Source: Oxyruncus cristatus
Taxonomy: Eukaryota > Chordata > Aves > Passeriformes > Cotingidae
Length of the DNA stretch: 64,000 bases
Direction of reading: 5' to 3'
Assembly (NCBI GenBank): GCA_013399855.1
Contig: VXAY01006938.1
Span: forward strand, 124,001-188,000
Shown: positions 13,501 to 27,500 of the stretch, in pieces
Numbering within the stretch: position 1 is the first letter of the stretch
Layout of the letters: each line of letters starts with the position of its first letter
Notes under the pieces: generated by a model
Seen by the model: the letters and a program-made list of their open reading frames with translations, nothing else
The model's database searches: none
Told to the model about the DNA's origin: nothing
Translations under genes and position numbers: made by a program

Positions 13501-16500
13501 ATGTCATTTCCATACATTCATTCCCACTGTACATCCCTGCTTCTACGTTCAACATACATGTAACATCGCTAAGGGGTCCTGATGATAAAATACCAGCTTT
13601 AACTTTTGAGTCTGACTAAATTTCAGTCTCTTCATCCATTCCACATGTTTTACCATCCTTATCTGCAGTGGTTGACAGTTAGACCTTTTTTTTTTTCCTT
13701 TTTAGCCAGTCCCTATCTCTCTATTTAATCTCTGAAAATACTATTATACCCTTGAGGTTGTCATTTTCTATGACATAATGCCATTTGATTTTTCAACCTA
13801 CTTACAGTACAGTTTTTAAGTTTGTTATTCATCCATCTGGTCTGAAGTCCCTCCCACAAGATTTTGCCCTGTTTGTTAAAATGTAATCTTTATGTCCCTT
13901 TTGAGGGACATTCTGAGGTAAATAAATGGCAGACCCTCACATCCTCCTTTCTATTTTTAATCTGTTTCTTCCAGATGAAATAGTTTACTTAACTAAAAAA
14001 CACCCCTTACTATGCAAAACTGTAGCTATATGCAAACATTTTTTCCCATAGATTTCACTTGAAGGATTTCCTGATTCAAGCTTATTTAGGGAAAAATTCA
14101 TCCCCAAACAAAACAAAAAAAGCCCCTAATGCCTGTTTTTTGAAAAGAGCAAGATACTAATTACTTATCAAAAACTTCTTGGAAAGAGCATAACACCTTT
14201 GCTTGTGCAGCAACTATTTAATTTCATCTGGATGTCTCACCTCAAAAACACTGAAGATAGGCCAACTCATATCCAAACCTAATATTGCTGGCTCCAATAA
14301 AATATCTTCCTCAAAACAGTCTTGACTTACAGACAGCATTTTATTAATGCTGTGTCAGCTCACTTCCTCCCTTGCCTTCGTATCAGTAACACGCAGTGTG
14401 ACTGCACCAATCTTCCCTTTACCTACGTTTTCCAACAAGAACATTTCCAGTTTTAGTGTTCCAGTCACAAGTCTTCCATCAAATGTCTTTCATCTGCACA
14501 ACAGCTTGTTTCACAGACGGTGTCAATCATCATAGCTTGTTTATTTTGTTTTCCTGTCTTGTCCCACTGCTAACCAGGTATCCAGCTGTTTCCCACCAAC
14601 CACACCCTATTTAAAAACATTTTACTACTTTAGTACCTGATCATTTGCTATGCATTTACCACTACCACTGTCTCTACCCTCGTTAGCATATTATATTCCC
14701 TCATACCCTTTGATTTCTCCTGGTATACTTGATATTTCTCTTTATTTATGATTTTATAGGCAGGATGATTAGACAGGTTTTTTTTCTAGTCCTCTGCTTC
14801 TCAGTCTAGAGATCTTGTCAGACTGCCAGAACCAATCCCTAGTTAATAGCTCTGGGACTCCAGTGGAGATTGTCCACCAGAGTCCTTTCCACACGAATTC
14901 AAACTTTCATACAGCTTAAGACTTAATCCTAAATGCTGTAAAATATTTACTTCTGGAGGCTGTGATATTAAAATAACTCTGACAGAAAACCTAAATAATT
15001 CTCAAAGCTTCAAAGCATTAATTGACTTTACTGTTTTTTAAATTGTCCTCTGCCAAATTACATTTTCTAACAATAAAGCCTGAAAAATGCTGCACAAGAG
15101 AGTACTATAGTCCAATTTAATTTGGGATGTATTATGACAGGAACTGTCACAGCCTTGTTCTGCAATACTGTACTCAGAAATACATAAAGACGGAAAATTA
15201 CAGATAAAAACTGCATTATCCCTGAAGAAAACATATATAAACAGTGTCTAAAATTCAGAAATTATATACATACTAGAAAACAGATGACAAATACAGATAA
15301 TTAAATAGGCAGAATAGTTAGGAATTTCCAAATTTTCTTTCCTGTGAATTAGATCAGATATTCCAAGCTTTTCTAAAGTACTATGACTATTTTGGTACCT
15401 TGTGGGCATGACATTAGATCTTCAGTTACACTCCTTTGGTAATCTTATTTTTAAAAAAAGCGTAAACCCCCATATTTACATTTCAACCAACAGTCTTGTT
15501 TCAACAGCTCTTTGTCAAACAAAGAGCTCCTGCAACCGAGACCACTGGGACAAACCAAGGCATACGTAGACTTCTAAAATCCAGTGGTCAAAATACTTAA
15601 ACTACCAGTGAAGCAATGCCAGAAACTATGAAACAATAAAACCAGCTTTCATATAACAATGCAGTGAAGTTTTGCTTAATGGGAGGGAATAATTTCTGGT
15701 CTAGCCTAAGCCTATGATAGAGATTATGACCGAATAGTGATTATTGACTGTCAAATTTATCATCAGAGAAAGAGATATAAACCCAGTTCATTTGGACATA
15801 TTACATTCAAGCATTATTCAAAACAACGCTTTGGCATTTCAGACAGGACTTTGTTGCTTGGAAACCAAAATGACTTAGAGGAAATAATGAGCTATCCTTT
15901 TAAAAGCTCACAGATATAGATTCCCATTTAATGATGAAAATCTCTGAATAGTCAAGAATTAAGGCATCCAAATGCACAACAAAAACTATTAAGCAAGGAT
16001 GTATTTCCACATCAAGAAGAAACCTCCCACTCATTTATCTGATTTTCAAAGGGGAATTATGACATTAAATACTTGAAGAAAATTTATTACAGTGATCACT
16101 ATTATAAACTATGATTTCTGATTCATGGAAAATCAAAAAGACCATTTATTACATTGTGCAAAGATGCCAAGATGAAGAGCTCTACTTACTGGAGATCTAA
16201 CATTATTCACATTCTCAGGAGGATAAAAATGTTCTGTGAGAACTCCGCAGAACTTCAGTGCTTAAAAGAACAAAAATCTCACCCTCTTTTTTACAGCTCA
16301 TTAAAATACAAATCTTGGGTTCATTAAAATCTTGGAGCCTTGAAGACTTGTCTTTTTGCTCCCTTTGCGAAGTCACCCTTTCAGTCTTTTTTCCAATCAA
16401 ATTATTGCTTGTTAGGATTGACCTCAAATGGTGTGTGCACCTAAACCAACTGGAGGACCATGCATCACACTGTTCCCTAGGAACTAACAAGCGGCTTAAA

Positions 16501-17309
16501 CTTCGTTAAAGCTAACTTGACAGTGTTGTATAGCGCTCACTGCCCAAGCTGTATTGCAAATGAAGGGTTACAGAGTGCCTGGAACACAGGAATTGCAAAG
16601 ATGTCAGGATGCTTCACAGAGAGAACCTACTAACAAGGTAATGCAACTCTGGAACTATAAAAACAAGCAGTGCTTGAAACAAAATTAACTGAAACATTCA
16701 AGAAGACTTCAGGATGCAAGTTTTCAAACCTAAGTCTATTTGCATTGAAAGAAGTGTTTTAACTACTTTACTCAATGCTTCAGTAAAAACTTCTTGATTG
16801 TATGTAACCACTACTCTGAAAGAAATCATAATGTTCAGTGACCCAGGTTATTAGTTTTTTAAAAAAAGACACAAGAAAATTACTCCAGTTTCTATCAGCT
16901 TTACACACAGAAGCAAAAACGCTGATTTCCTTTAACTGAAATGAAAACAAAAATTTTCTATGCATATTGTCTCAAATTAGCATAATCCCTTTTTAAACAG
17001 CAGACTAATTCCCCAGCTAATATTTTGCCTTTTCTCCCCTGCCCACCCTAGACTAGACACAGAATCTATCTGATCTTTAAAAACAAGAGGTTCTTGTACT
17101 GGATTCAGCACTACCCACCACACGGTAATCTTCTAGTAGCTTATTTTGACAGATTCTTCAATTAAGGGTGTTAAGTACTAATAGTATGCATACAGAACAT
17201 GGATTCTCCTCTACTATCTCCTATTTCCCTATCCCCCTCAATAGCTAAAGAAACTTGCTATCAGCAATTCCTCACCAAATACTTCAAAGTTTCTGGGCTG
17301 AGAAGAATG

Positions 17310-17320
17310 CCAGCAGAGGG
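17310..17320 (+). promoter_or_regulatory. partial CTCF-like core
   Basis: CCAGCAGAGGG matches the first eleven positions of the CTCF core, but is followed by TTT rather than the expected C-containing end. It has the same orientation as the site at 54329. Such partial matches are common by chance. Confidence 0.2.
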
Positions 17321-18536
17321 TTTTTCAGGACAGGCATCTCTGTGGCATCTGCACACAGGGTTGATTTCATTGTTAGCACCCAGTATCAACCTGAGAATAA
17401 CACAATATTCTCTCCAAGATAGATTACAACCACAGAATTTTCTAACATGTTTCAAGTTTGATGCATTTAAGGCTGTTATTCCCTTTAAAAGCATAACCAA
17501 GTTAACTTTTTTTTAAAACAAAGGTTGTGTCCATTTTTCAGCAAAGGAGGAACTTGCTTGTCACTTAAGATCTGATTATTCTTCCACCAGGAACATCTGT
17601 TCTAGTGTACCGTGATCTTTGCTCCCCACTCCCATCATGCATTACAATAAAGTGTCAGAGAAAATAGGTTACATCAAATAGTTGTGTTTTGCAATATATA
17701 ACAGGTATATTCCTCAAGAGATGCAGTTCCTCCTCCAAAAAGCAAAGAACTGAAGGGGATAGTCAAGCTGAGCCCATTAACAACTTTTAGATACTGTACT
17801 TCATTGTTAGTTTGGGTACAATAATTATAAACTTACATGACCCATTTAGTCTACCCTGTATTCCAACTGGAACACTCTGCTCACAAAGAATAATCTACCA
17901 GAAACATCCTGTACTTTTTCTATTGCCAATAGACTCGAGTTTACCTACCATGCACCAGACATTTGCATTTTGCTTACGGTAAATTGTGCAACAGTGTGTA
18001 AATATACACAAGCAATTTAAAAAAAAAAGAGACACTGTAAGTAGCAGAAAAAGCCTCACTCAAAGTTTATCACAAAACATAAGTAAACATACTAGAAATA
18101 AATATAACAAAAAACATTTATACATGGCAAAAAATTTAGAATTTAGGAATTAGATGGTAATTTCTGAAGAATGCAAACAACAAATACTTAAAGAATTTTA
18201 GAGCAAAAGGTTTTAAGACCTTGTTATTAATTGCAAGCATGAAAACGTTTTCAGCTTCCTCCTACCTAATGTAGTGACTGGATGGTATTCGGTTACACAA
18301 ATAGAAAAATCAAAGAAAAAAACACAACACAAACCAAAATTCACTGATGTTAAGTTAGTGCATTTTTTTACTGGCAATCACACCAACTGTAATTGGTTCA
18401 TGTTACTAAAATTTCCTTAGATTTCTGGAAAGAGGAAAAAAAATATTGTCTACTCTTATCTAGATATCTATAACCTGAAACCATAGATGTTCAGCTGCTT
18501 TAATTGCTCTTTTTGCAGTAATAGAAATAGTCAATT

Positions 18537-18563
18537 TATATATATATATATTTTTTTTTTTTT
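18537..18563 (+). repeat. TA dinucleotide run followed by T run
   Basis: Seven TA units followed directly by 13 T. Simple sequence within the 21 kb intron. Confidence 0.9.
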
Positions 18564-21500
18564 ACACCTGCAAAGTGCTCTTTTACTGATATCTGGTTTT
18601 AAGTATTTTCATAGAGTTGAAAAATCTCAAGAACATCTTGAATTATTTAGTGAAGGGGACAGGAGTACGAAGAGAAAAAATGGAGAAGTTACTTTTGAAT
18701 TGAATCAGAATGTCTCAGATAACATCTTGGGACACCCATTGTTTTCTCACAAAAAAAAAATTATCTTTTTCCTAAGAATAGCTTCCCTATATAGTGAAAC
18801 CTTGCCTGATACCCAGTAGTTTCTGTTGCAAAATTACTTGGCAGGAAATCCACATTCTTCCAGTAGCTGAGCCTGACCCAGCAACCATACAGTGTATGAT
18901 GGTAAGTCCATTAGAAATATGACACACGGGCAAAGTGTATAAACTTCAGCTATCCCAAAGAAAAGCAGTCACATGTAAAGAAGAAGTCTGTTTTCAATAT
19001 ATGCATTTTCTTGAAAGACATCCAATCCAATTCTTCACATGTTCCTGGAAAGCTCTCTATACATCAGGGAAAAACAAACGGCCCCCCCTATCATTCTCTG
19101 TTAATGATTGATCTATTCACCAAAGAGAAAAAATAAACATCTTCAGCAACAACTGGTTTGAAATCAGTTCAATTTCCAGTGAAAATGAAAACACTCTAAA
19201 TGCATTAAATATTCCACGCCTGATTGTATGACATATTAAAATAGAAGCATATCAAGCTACCCTGAAGACTCAGTTCTCTCTTAGAAAAGGAGGAATTCAC
19301 AAAAACACAGTTTTTTCCACAATCATACAGCAGTATTTGTTGTAGCATGTTTGGTACACAACCAATTAAAAAAAACCAGACCAAAATAACATTTTCATTC
19401 AGGTGGACCAAGTCTTATGGTCTGTGCTGGTCACTCACACCAAATAGGTTGAGAGACAGAGACCGGACGACAAAGGATCTTCTGCTTCTTCACAGAAGGA
19501 CTGGACTCAGCATACTAATAATCTTGCCTGACAAAACCATGGGCTTAGGAACAAAGTGACATCAGTGCAACATGTACATCATTTAATCTGTTAACAGTCT
19601 TCAATTACTTAACTGAGGACAATCAGCTGCAAGTTCTAATAGTACCAATCGTGCACTGGAGGCAATTTTCTTGCAGATCTTCAGGAGGAGGTAGCAGGTT
19701 GCTGCCAAAGCAACAGCACTTTGCTTTCAGCCACCCTGTTTTATTTGAAGTACTCTAACCTGAGCCAGAGAGAGAGTAATGAAGGACAAATTAACTCTTC
19801 CACCGGCAGCTGCCACCACCTAGTTCCTGCTACCATTTTTTTCCAGGGGAGCGAAGAACATGAGCCCAGGGGTCTGCTGGTCTCTGGCCATTCATTTAAC
19901 CCTCAGCCTGCACCCTTCATGGAGAACTAGAGGGAAGAAGGTAGAGTTCAGACCAGAGGATGTAGCTTGGGAACTCCTGAAATAGTTTAAGATTGCATTA
20001 TATTTTGGCATTTTAGATCCTTTAGTATCTGAACTTGAAACATCATTAATGGCCTCAGCTTGCGTGCATCTTACACAGAGGAAAATGGAAAAAAGCAGAA
20101 ATGTTCTGTGGTAGAATCATTTACTACGTGTTTCTATTTCTAGGCAACTTCAATGTTTGCACAGATCAGTATCTGGAAAAATGGGCAGAGCATGTCAAAA
20201 TACATAACAGCTACAAACGATAATATTTGTGCCATTTAAAAATCTAGTTCAGGCATGGTAGGTCATATTGCTTACAAAAACATCTTCACATCTGTCAGAA
20301 TGTTCAAGTCTTATCACAAAACAACAGCACTATCATTTACAATATTCCAACAGACAGTAACACTATGAAGAAACTGGATAACTGCAAAAGCAAATTGAAA
20401 TACTGAAGAGAGCCAATATCATATCATTATAGAACTCTCCATACACCAATCCAAGTGATTATTTGAATCAATGGCCCTTAAATCAGTTTGGAAAGTTCAG
20501 AAGCCAAATATATCCCTCAATTCATACCTATAAGTGGAACAAGAACTAAATTAGTTGAATTGGGCCAGAAAAATCAATTCTACATCCAGCACGTACTACA
20601 GCAAAATTTGTCTCTAGTACAATAGTTGATAGTCAACTGATTCTTTACATAGTGGACTCCTAAAATTTTCTACCTCTGAACATTTAGAAACCACATCAGT
20701 CACCATATTAAATACATTTTTTTAACCTCTGACCTGCCGTGTAACTTACATGGAGAGCAAGACCCTTGGCATGACAAATTCTTTCAGCAGAAACATCTAT
20801 CATAAATACCAGTCCTCACTCTCCACTACAGCATCATAGTTACAAACCAATTCTGAAGCATGAACATTTTCATTTTTGGAATTAGTTCTTATTTTTGTAC
20901 ATGATACAATCATTTAATCTAAAAAAAGAAGAACCTTTTCCCTTGTTAATTACACAATAGTTCATTCTTTTCTGTTTTATCTTTCCCACAAGCATTGTTT
21001 TCCTTCACTATTTCTACATGTATCTTGCAGGGATTTGTCACCAGTTAAATGACTTTTTTACAAATCCCTTCACCTGACTTTGCGTGAATCCATATTCTCA
21101 AGGTCGAAGATTACAAATCTCCACACTTTATACTTCATAGTTTTGCTGCACAAATTGATCTGCTGAAATCTTGCCAGTGTTCAAGAAACAAATTTTCTAA
21201 AGCATTCGCCTTGATTATCTCTGCTGTTGACCCACATAATAAAAGTAAAATGCTTCCAAGTGTACTATTCTCAGACTATACTCCGATTTGGCTATACAAA
21301 CACTTTCTTGCCCCTAAACACTTGAGATTAATTCTTTTCAGTTTTTAGCAGAATTCCAACTGAAAACCTCTTTTGACAATATACGCATTGGCTTCCCTTA
21401 AAATCACATCTTGTATGGCGACCTGAGGAAGTAAAATATTTTTGTTGTATCAGAAGAAAAGTCTTTCTGACAGACCATTCATTCTTTGAGTATATAAAGA

Positions 21501-24500
21501 CAAGAGCAAGGAGCACTAGTTATTGGGACTTACTAAGTTGGCTTTGACTTATTACCTTTTCCAACTTTTGCAAATATTAGAGAACCATTATTTCCACATT
21601 CATTTGCTTTTAATACTAAAAGCGGTTTCCAGTCTCATTTCCTGCAATGGTTAAAGCAGCACTAAAATACCTTCTAATGGAAGCATTTTTCAGAACAATT
21701 CTGGATCACTTTCAAAATATTTAAAAAAACACACAGACATAAACACTTCTATCAATAACATTTGTCTCATTGTTACTGTACTACTTCCCAGCAATTGTTT
21801 TTGGACATCTTAGCTTCATTTCATTAAATAAAAAGGTGCTATCCACTACATGCATGACTGTGAATTAGTCTTTCAGGCCTGAATTCATCCTCTGTGTTTT
21901 GCAGGACAGTTCATCATGGCCTTGGAACTTCTTGAACTACAAGAATCAATGCATTTAGCGCCTTCTCATGTAGAAAAACGCATTTGGCAGGCTTTGCAGG
22001 GCAAGGTTCCTTGCAGAAAACAGATGACAAAGAGAACTGCTTTGTTTCATTTAACTGATTGAATTTCTTTCCTGTAATAAACTGATTACCACTACTGAAT
22101 GATAACTGCAAAACTATCATGAGGGCATTTTATAGTTGCTCTGCACGTATTTTTATTGGTCTGGAAAATCATTAAAATGTGAAAAGAACGCAAAATTCAT
22201 TCTGTTTGTCTTAATTTAGCTTTCAAAAAGCCATTTTACGGAATAGTTTCCATATTTTTATTAGACTACTACCCTTATCAAACAAAATACGCATACAGAT
22301 TTGTGTCATCAAAGGTGAAGCATAATTAACCAGAGAACTATTATAAATTCATGCAATTTCAATTAATAAACTTTAATGCTATTTTCATCAGCAAATAATT
22401 TTGGTGAGGTTTTTTTCGTTTCACTAGTTTGGTTGTTCTGGGTTTTTTTAATTTGCACCTTCTGTTCTCTTCCTTTGAAAGATTAATTTTCACCAGCAAT
22501 GAGAACCAGACTGTCCTTCCATTATACATAACCATATTTTAAACCCATAAGGATTCAATGTAAACATGTTTAAGACAGCTATCTTTAGCATAAAATTCCC
22601 AGGCTTTTTAAAATTTAAATGTTAAAGAATGAAAAATGGCAATGTCCTAAATGAAGATGTTAACTTGCCGTTGTTTTAAGACTTTTCTAGATGGAAATGG
22701 AAGTGTGATTAACAAATAAAGTAAATGTATAATATGATCCAAATTAAATAGATTATATGCCTTGTAACCAAAAGGCAACTATCAAAATAAGTTTTGCATT
22801 TACAATTTGCTCCTTTCTTACAGATATCTTAGAAATACATAGGTTCTGATTACACATTAAATTTAGTAGATCATTTTATAGAGCAAACACAAAAAGCATG
22901 CCTTCTTGTCCTATCAGCTCCCAAGGAATTTCTCAATTCTGAATAAACTAGGTCTTGAGCTATGAAAGAAAACACACCTTTGCACCTGCATAGCTGCTGT
23001 TGAAGGCTGCTTTGCCCTTTCAACATCCTCTCGTTCCAGATACTTCATTGCTGATTTTTACCACACGATTCACCCAATTTTCTTTAAACCTCAGCATTAA
23101 AACATGTCCTGCTGGTATATTAACTGAGACTATGGATTCTAAATGTAGTTTAAAACATTTTGTAATGAAATATCTAAACATTAATTGAATGTATCAATTT
23201 TTCTGCACCTGATCTCATGTCTAAACTGTGTTATCACTTGGACTTTTAAACTTTGCTGCTCTACAGGGAGTGGATGTGTAATAAATAGAGATACTGAATG
23301 TATAAAAAGATATAAACATTTTTAAGGATTCAACATTCAACAATTCAGCTAAATTATAAATGTTAAACAATTATTCTATACTTTCTATTCTATTAAAAAA
23401 AAATCATTTATCACTCCTTGTTAACCTTATTTCGAAAAGTGAGCATTTAGAAAAATTACACTTGTTTTACTGCCTAACTCTAGTAGACCTTTTATCTAAG
23501 AGGTTTTCCAGTCTAGTTCTCTGGTAAACCAGATAAAGCTGTTTTTTCATTTTTTCTACTTTTTTTCTACTTTATATGTTGAAAAACTGGAAAGCTACTG
23601 TTTATACAACATTTCCCAGTCTTTTTTCTTTATGATACTCTGGCAATTCATTCTTCTCCACTCTATTCCTACCTTGTCCTCAGGCAAAGAAATTAACTCT
23701 TCCCTTTAAACTTATTCCTTAAGTATCCCCTACATTTTTAAGCAAGATCACAATCCAAAGTCATTCACATTGCAACGATTTCAAATTCCAAAACTATTGA
23801 GGAAGAGACCACCTCTTGAATCTAATGCACTGGTTTTATGCAATCTCTTTGACAACAGGAAAGAGAGAAAAATTTGTAAGGTATCTATACAAAAGAATTT
23901 GAGGTACTGGACTACCAATAATACTTAGTTTTTGCATAACTCAAGGTGAACTTTTAAGATGCAAGACGATGTTGACAGTTTTCAGGAAGTATGCTGACAC
24001 AGAAGTTGATTAATGTATTGCAACAGTGCATGTCTATTTTATATTGTATTTATAATGTATATTTTTTCTAAATTGAATCACGTAGTAGATTCTTAAAGTG
24101 GATGTTTTGGTTTATTATATCAGGCCCTGCAAATGTATATTTCACTTTGAAAACAACAAAGAAACAAATATTCACTTAGGTTGTCAGAGTAGTTTCACTA
24201 AAAAAAGTTTCAATCTCCTTACAATAGGGCTTTTGCAGCTGGGTGGGGAAGAAAAGCACATAAGAGGAAATGAGTCCAACAATCCCAAATGAAATATAAA
24301 TTATTATTTTGATATCAAAATTAGCACAAAAGAGGTCAAGGTCATGAATAGAAGATAACTGGATTCATGAGCGCCTTACATAACATTCCCTTTTTGTTTG
24401 AAACTGAGAGTCAAGCAGTGTACCAGGCAATTCAGAGCATCCAAATGCAACTGCCCTTTGGAATGTTTTGTCAAGCACTATCACCAAAAAAAGCAAGCAA

Positions 24501-27500
24501 AAAAACAAAAGAGGTCTCTAACAGCACAGCAGCGTTACTGACTCTCAAAACGATGAGCTTACCCTTCTGGGCAAACACAACCCAAAGTTACTGAGTGCCA
24601 GTGCTTAGGATATGCGTTTCAACGTTAAAACCTGTTAATGACTTAAGTCTCCACTTAGAGAGGACAAAATCTTCAGAAAAGTACTAGGTATATTTTATGA
24701 TCTTTGTGCCATTTACACTTACTTTTTACTTAGCGTTACCAATATGAAACATAATTTTATAGTTATTGCATTATCCTTATCAAGCAAGTGTACCTTCTTC
24801 AATGTTTCTGTTTTCAAAGAAGAAGCTGTTTCACCTGTCAATTGTTACTTTTATGATTTTTCAAAACGTGTAAGCAGAACTCCCTCTAAAGTCTGTAGAA
24901 GCTAGATTTACAAGCTTACTTGCGAAGCATGGATTTAAAACACAACTACTCACTTCCTGTTGCAAAAGCAAGAATACCAGTATCATCCATCAATTCAACA
25001 TAATAGCTCTACATTAAAAATTAGTTCAGATACAGGCTAGACTATTTGGCATTTGGGGAAAGAACATTCCCATTTTCATACATGCATCATGCCCCCCCTT
25101 TGGTATGCCTGCAGGTTATTTATTTGCACTGCAGCGTCAGTCTTTCTAACTCTACCGTCTCAAATGTCAAATACACCTGGTTGACCTTAGTTTTAAACAG
25201 CGTCTTTATATAAGTTAGGAACAGGAGAAGTAGTTGTAGTCCCAAAGACATCTGCACTGAAGGTTCCCCCTCGCCTATCAGATGACTCGACATCTTTCTC
25301 ACAGCTCCATCAATACAGATGCATCCATCTGCCCCAAATCAGCGGACACATTTCATGCAATCATACATCTATGGACTACCCCATGGAGGACAACTGCATC
25401 TTGTACAGATGCAGGTTCCCTGTTTGTAGCTTTGTAGACAGTTAGGTAGCTTTGACACTGCCACTGGTGAACAACAGTCATAAAACAATTCGCACAGGGT
25501 GCAAAACCCGCAGAGGAACTGTGTATACTTCAAAATAGTAAGTCTGCATTAAGTTCCAAGCTGTTGTGATTACACTGCTTTTATAGTTACCAAATCTGTT
25601 TTAGAGGAAGGCACAACAGCAGTCAATGCTGAAAAACAGATCAAAAGATTTCTTGCATCAACTTTTCTTTCTGTTTTTCCACTAAAGGGGAAAGCAAAGA
25701 CAAGAATGGAGAAAGAAATAAAAAGAACAACGATCACTGTCAAGTTCAAGTTGAACTACAATACAGCAGGAACAGACAACTGCCTTGAGATAAGGTAGAG
25801 TCTAGTTTGTAGTACTTGGCATATGTGCTGGCCAGCGTGACTGTCTACCAGTATGGGGTTACTTCAAAACATGCTTTGTTATCTCACCTCAGGATATCTA
25901 TCTCCAGATTTGTAATGATATTTATGACATCAAAGATTCATCTACTCAAATTTATCAACAGCTGTAAAAGCTTTATCTATTCAATTTAGCAAAAAGTGGG
26001 AACAGTGTCTCCTCATTTAAATTGTTTCGTTCACTGAAGTTGAGCTTATGCCTCCCAAGACAAAGCTTAGGCAGAATGATGTTAATTTTGTGTCCTGGTA
26101 CTCATATTTTTCTTTGCAACTTACTGTCATCACTTTGTCTATGAAAAAAGTGCTGTTCACTATGGCTTAAGGATTCTCCTACCACCATCATTCAAAATGT
26201 CACAACACTAAGTGAAGAGAGTCTAAAGGGAGAAAAGTAAATGTCTTCAGAGCTAAGATTCAATGGGAAACATTTTGAAAAAAAAATGGGAGGCTTTGTA
26301 TTTTTGGCTTCTTTTAGAAAGTGCATTGACAATAGAAGTGGAACAGCTCAGGTGTTGAACATAATTGTCAAATGAGCAAAAAGGTTTGTACTTTAAAAGC
26401 AGCAGCTGAGAAAATATGAAGAAACTGTGGCACAGAAAGAATGGTTTCATTCTTTTCCCCACACCAGCTAATAGTGCTGATCCAAATTGGCAAAACTGAG
26501 AGCGCAGGAGAAAACTTCTAGGCAGAAATCATTACCTGGAAAATGAAACTACTCAATATTCTCTTTTTCACTAGTGGTACAAAACCACTTTGGTTGTTCC
26601 TGAAAAACTCTTGGCAGCCTGGACCTCCGATTCATCTCCCCCCAAAGCCCACAATTGCATAGTGGAACAAAAACAGAAGGAGCCAAGCACCACAACATTA
26701 ATTATTTTGAAGTGTGCTAATGAGTTCAGTGTATCCCCAGACTCGGTGCTATCATGGAACATCCTCTGTCAAATATGTCATCTCCTTAAGCAAAATGAGG
26801 TATGTTCTGGAAAAGTGTGTCCTGAGACTGAAATAACTATCACCAAGAGGTCACTCTCTCCTGAGATTGCTTTCTGAAGAAATAAGGTTTAATTCTAGAG
26901 TTCTGGAGACCTTGTGATCTTGTATAGAATTCGTTAAAGAATGGTTTCATAAGACACTTGGTTTTTTTCCTCTTTTTAAATACCTTTAGGAACATGTGCT
27001 CTAATAATAAATACAATGCATAATAGTTGAGAACTATTGGGAAATCAATGCAGGATCTCTACAGGATAGAAGAGGGCTGTCTTTCACTTACTACCCTCCT
27101 GAATGAAGTGAGTTAAATCTCTTTCAGTTCTCCAATATATCTCCGATCCCAGTAATTTTCCACTAAAACTTTCAACTTCACGTGAAAAATATTTATTAGC
27201 AATTAATTTTTCTCCTCCTTCCTGCCCTCTCCCATTCCATCCACAACTAAAAGCAACTATTAAAATCTTATTTAACGTACTCCTAAAATACAAGAGGGGG
27301 TTAAAGAACAGAAATAGGAACTCCTAGTACAGAGATCTAACAGTTCAACTGAAAGACAGGCACTGTCATTCCCTTGGTCATGCTATACGTCTCTGTTGCT
27401 CCAACTGTGGTCTTGAGAGGTCTCATCAGAAAGATATATGACTTGAGAAGCAAAAGAAGTGGGAAAAATCTGTTAGCCTCAAACCTCTCAAGATCAGCCT

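Noticed and set aside
26590..26877. 95-codon + strand frame overlapped by a 63-codon minus frame
   Set aside because: No family resemblance; overlapping openings on both strands indicate low stop density by chance.
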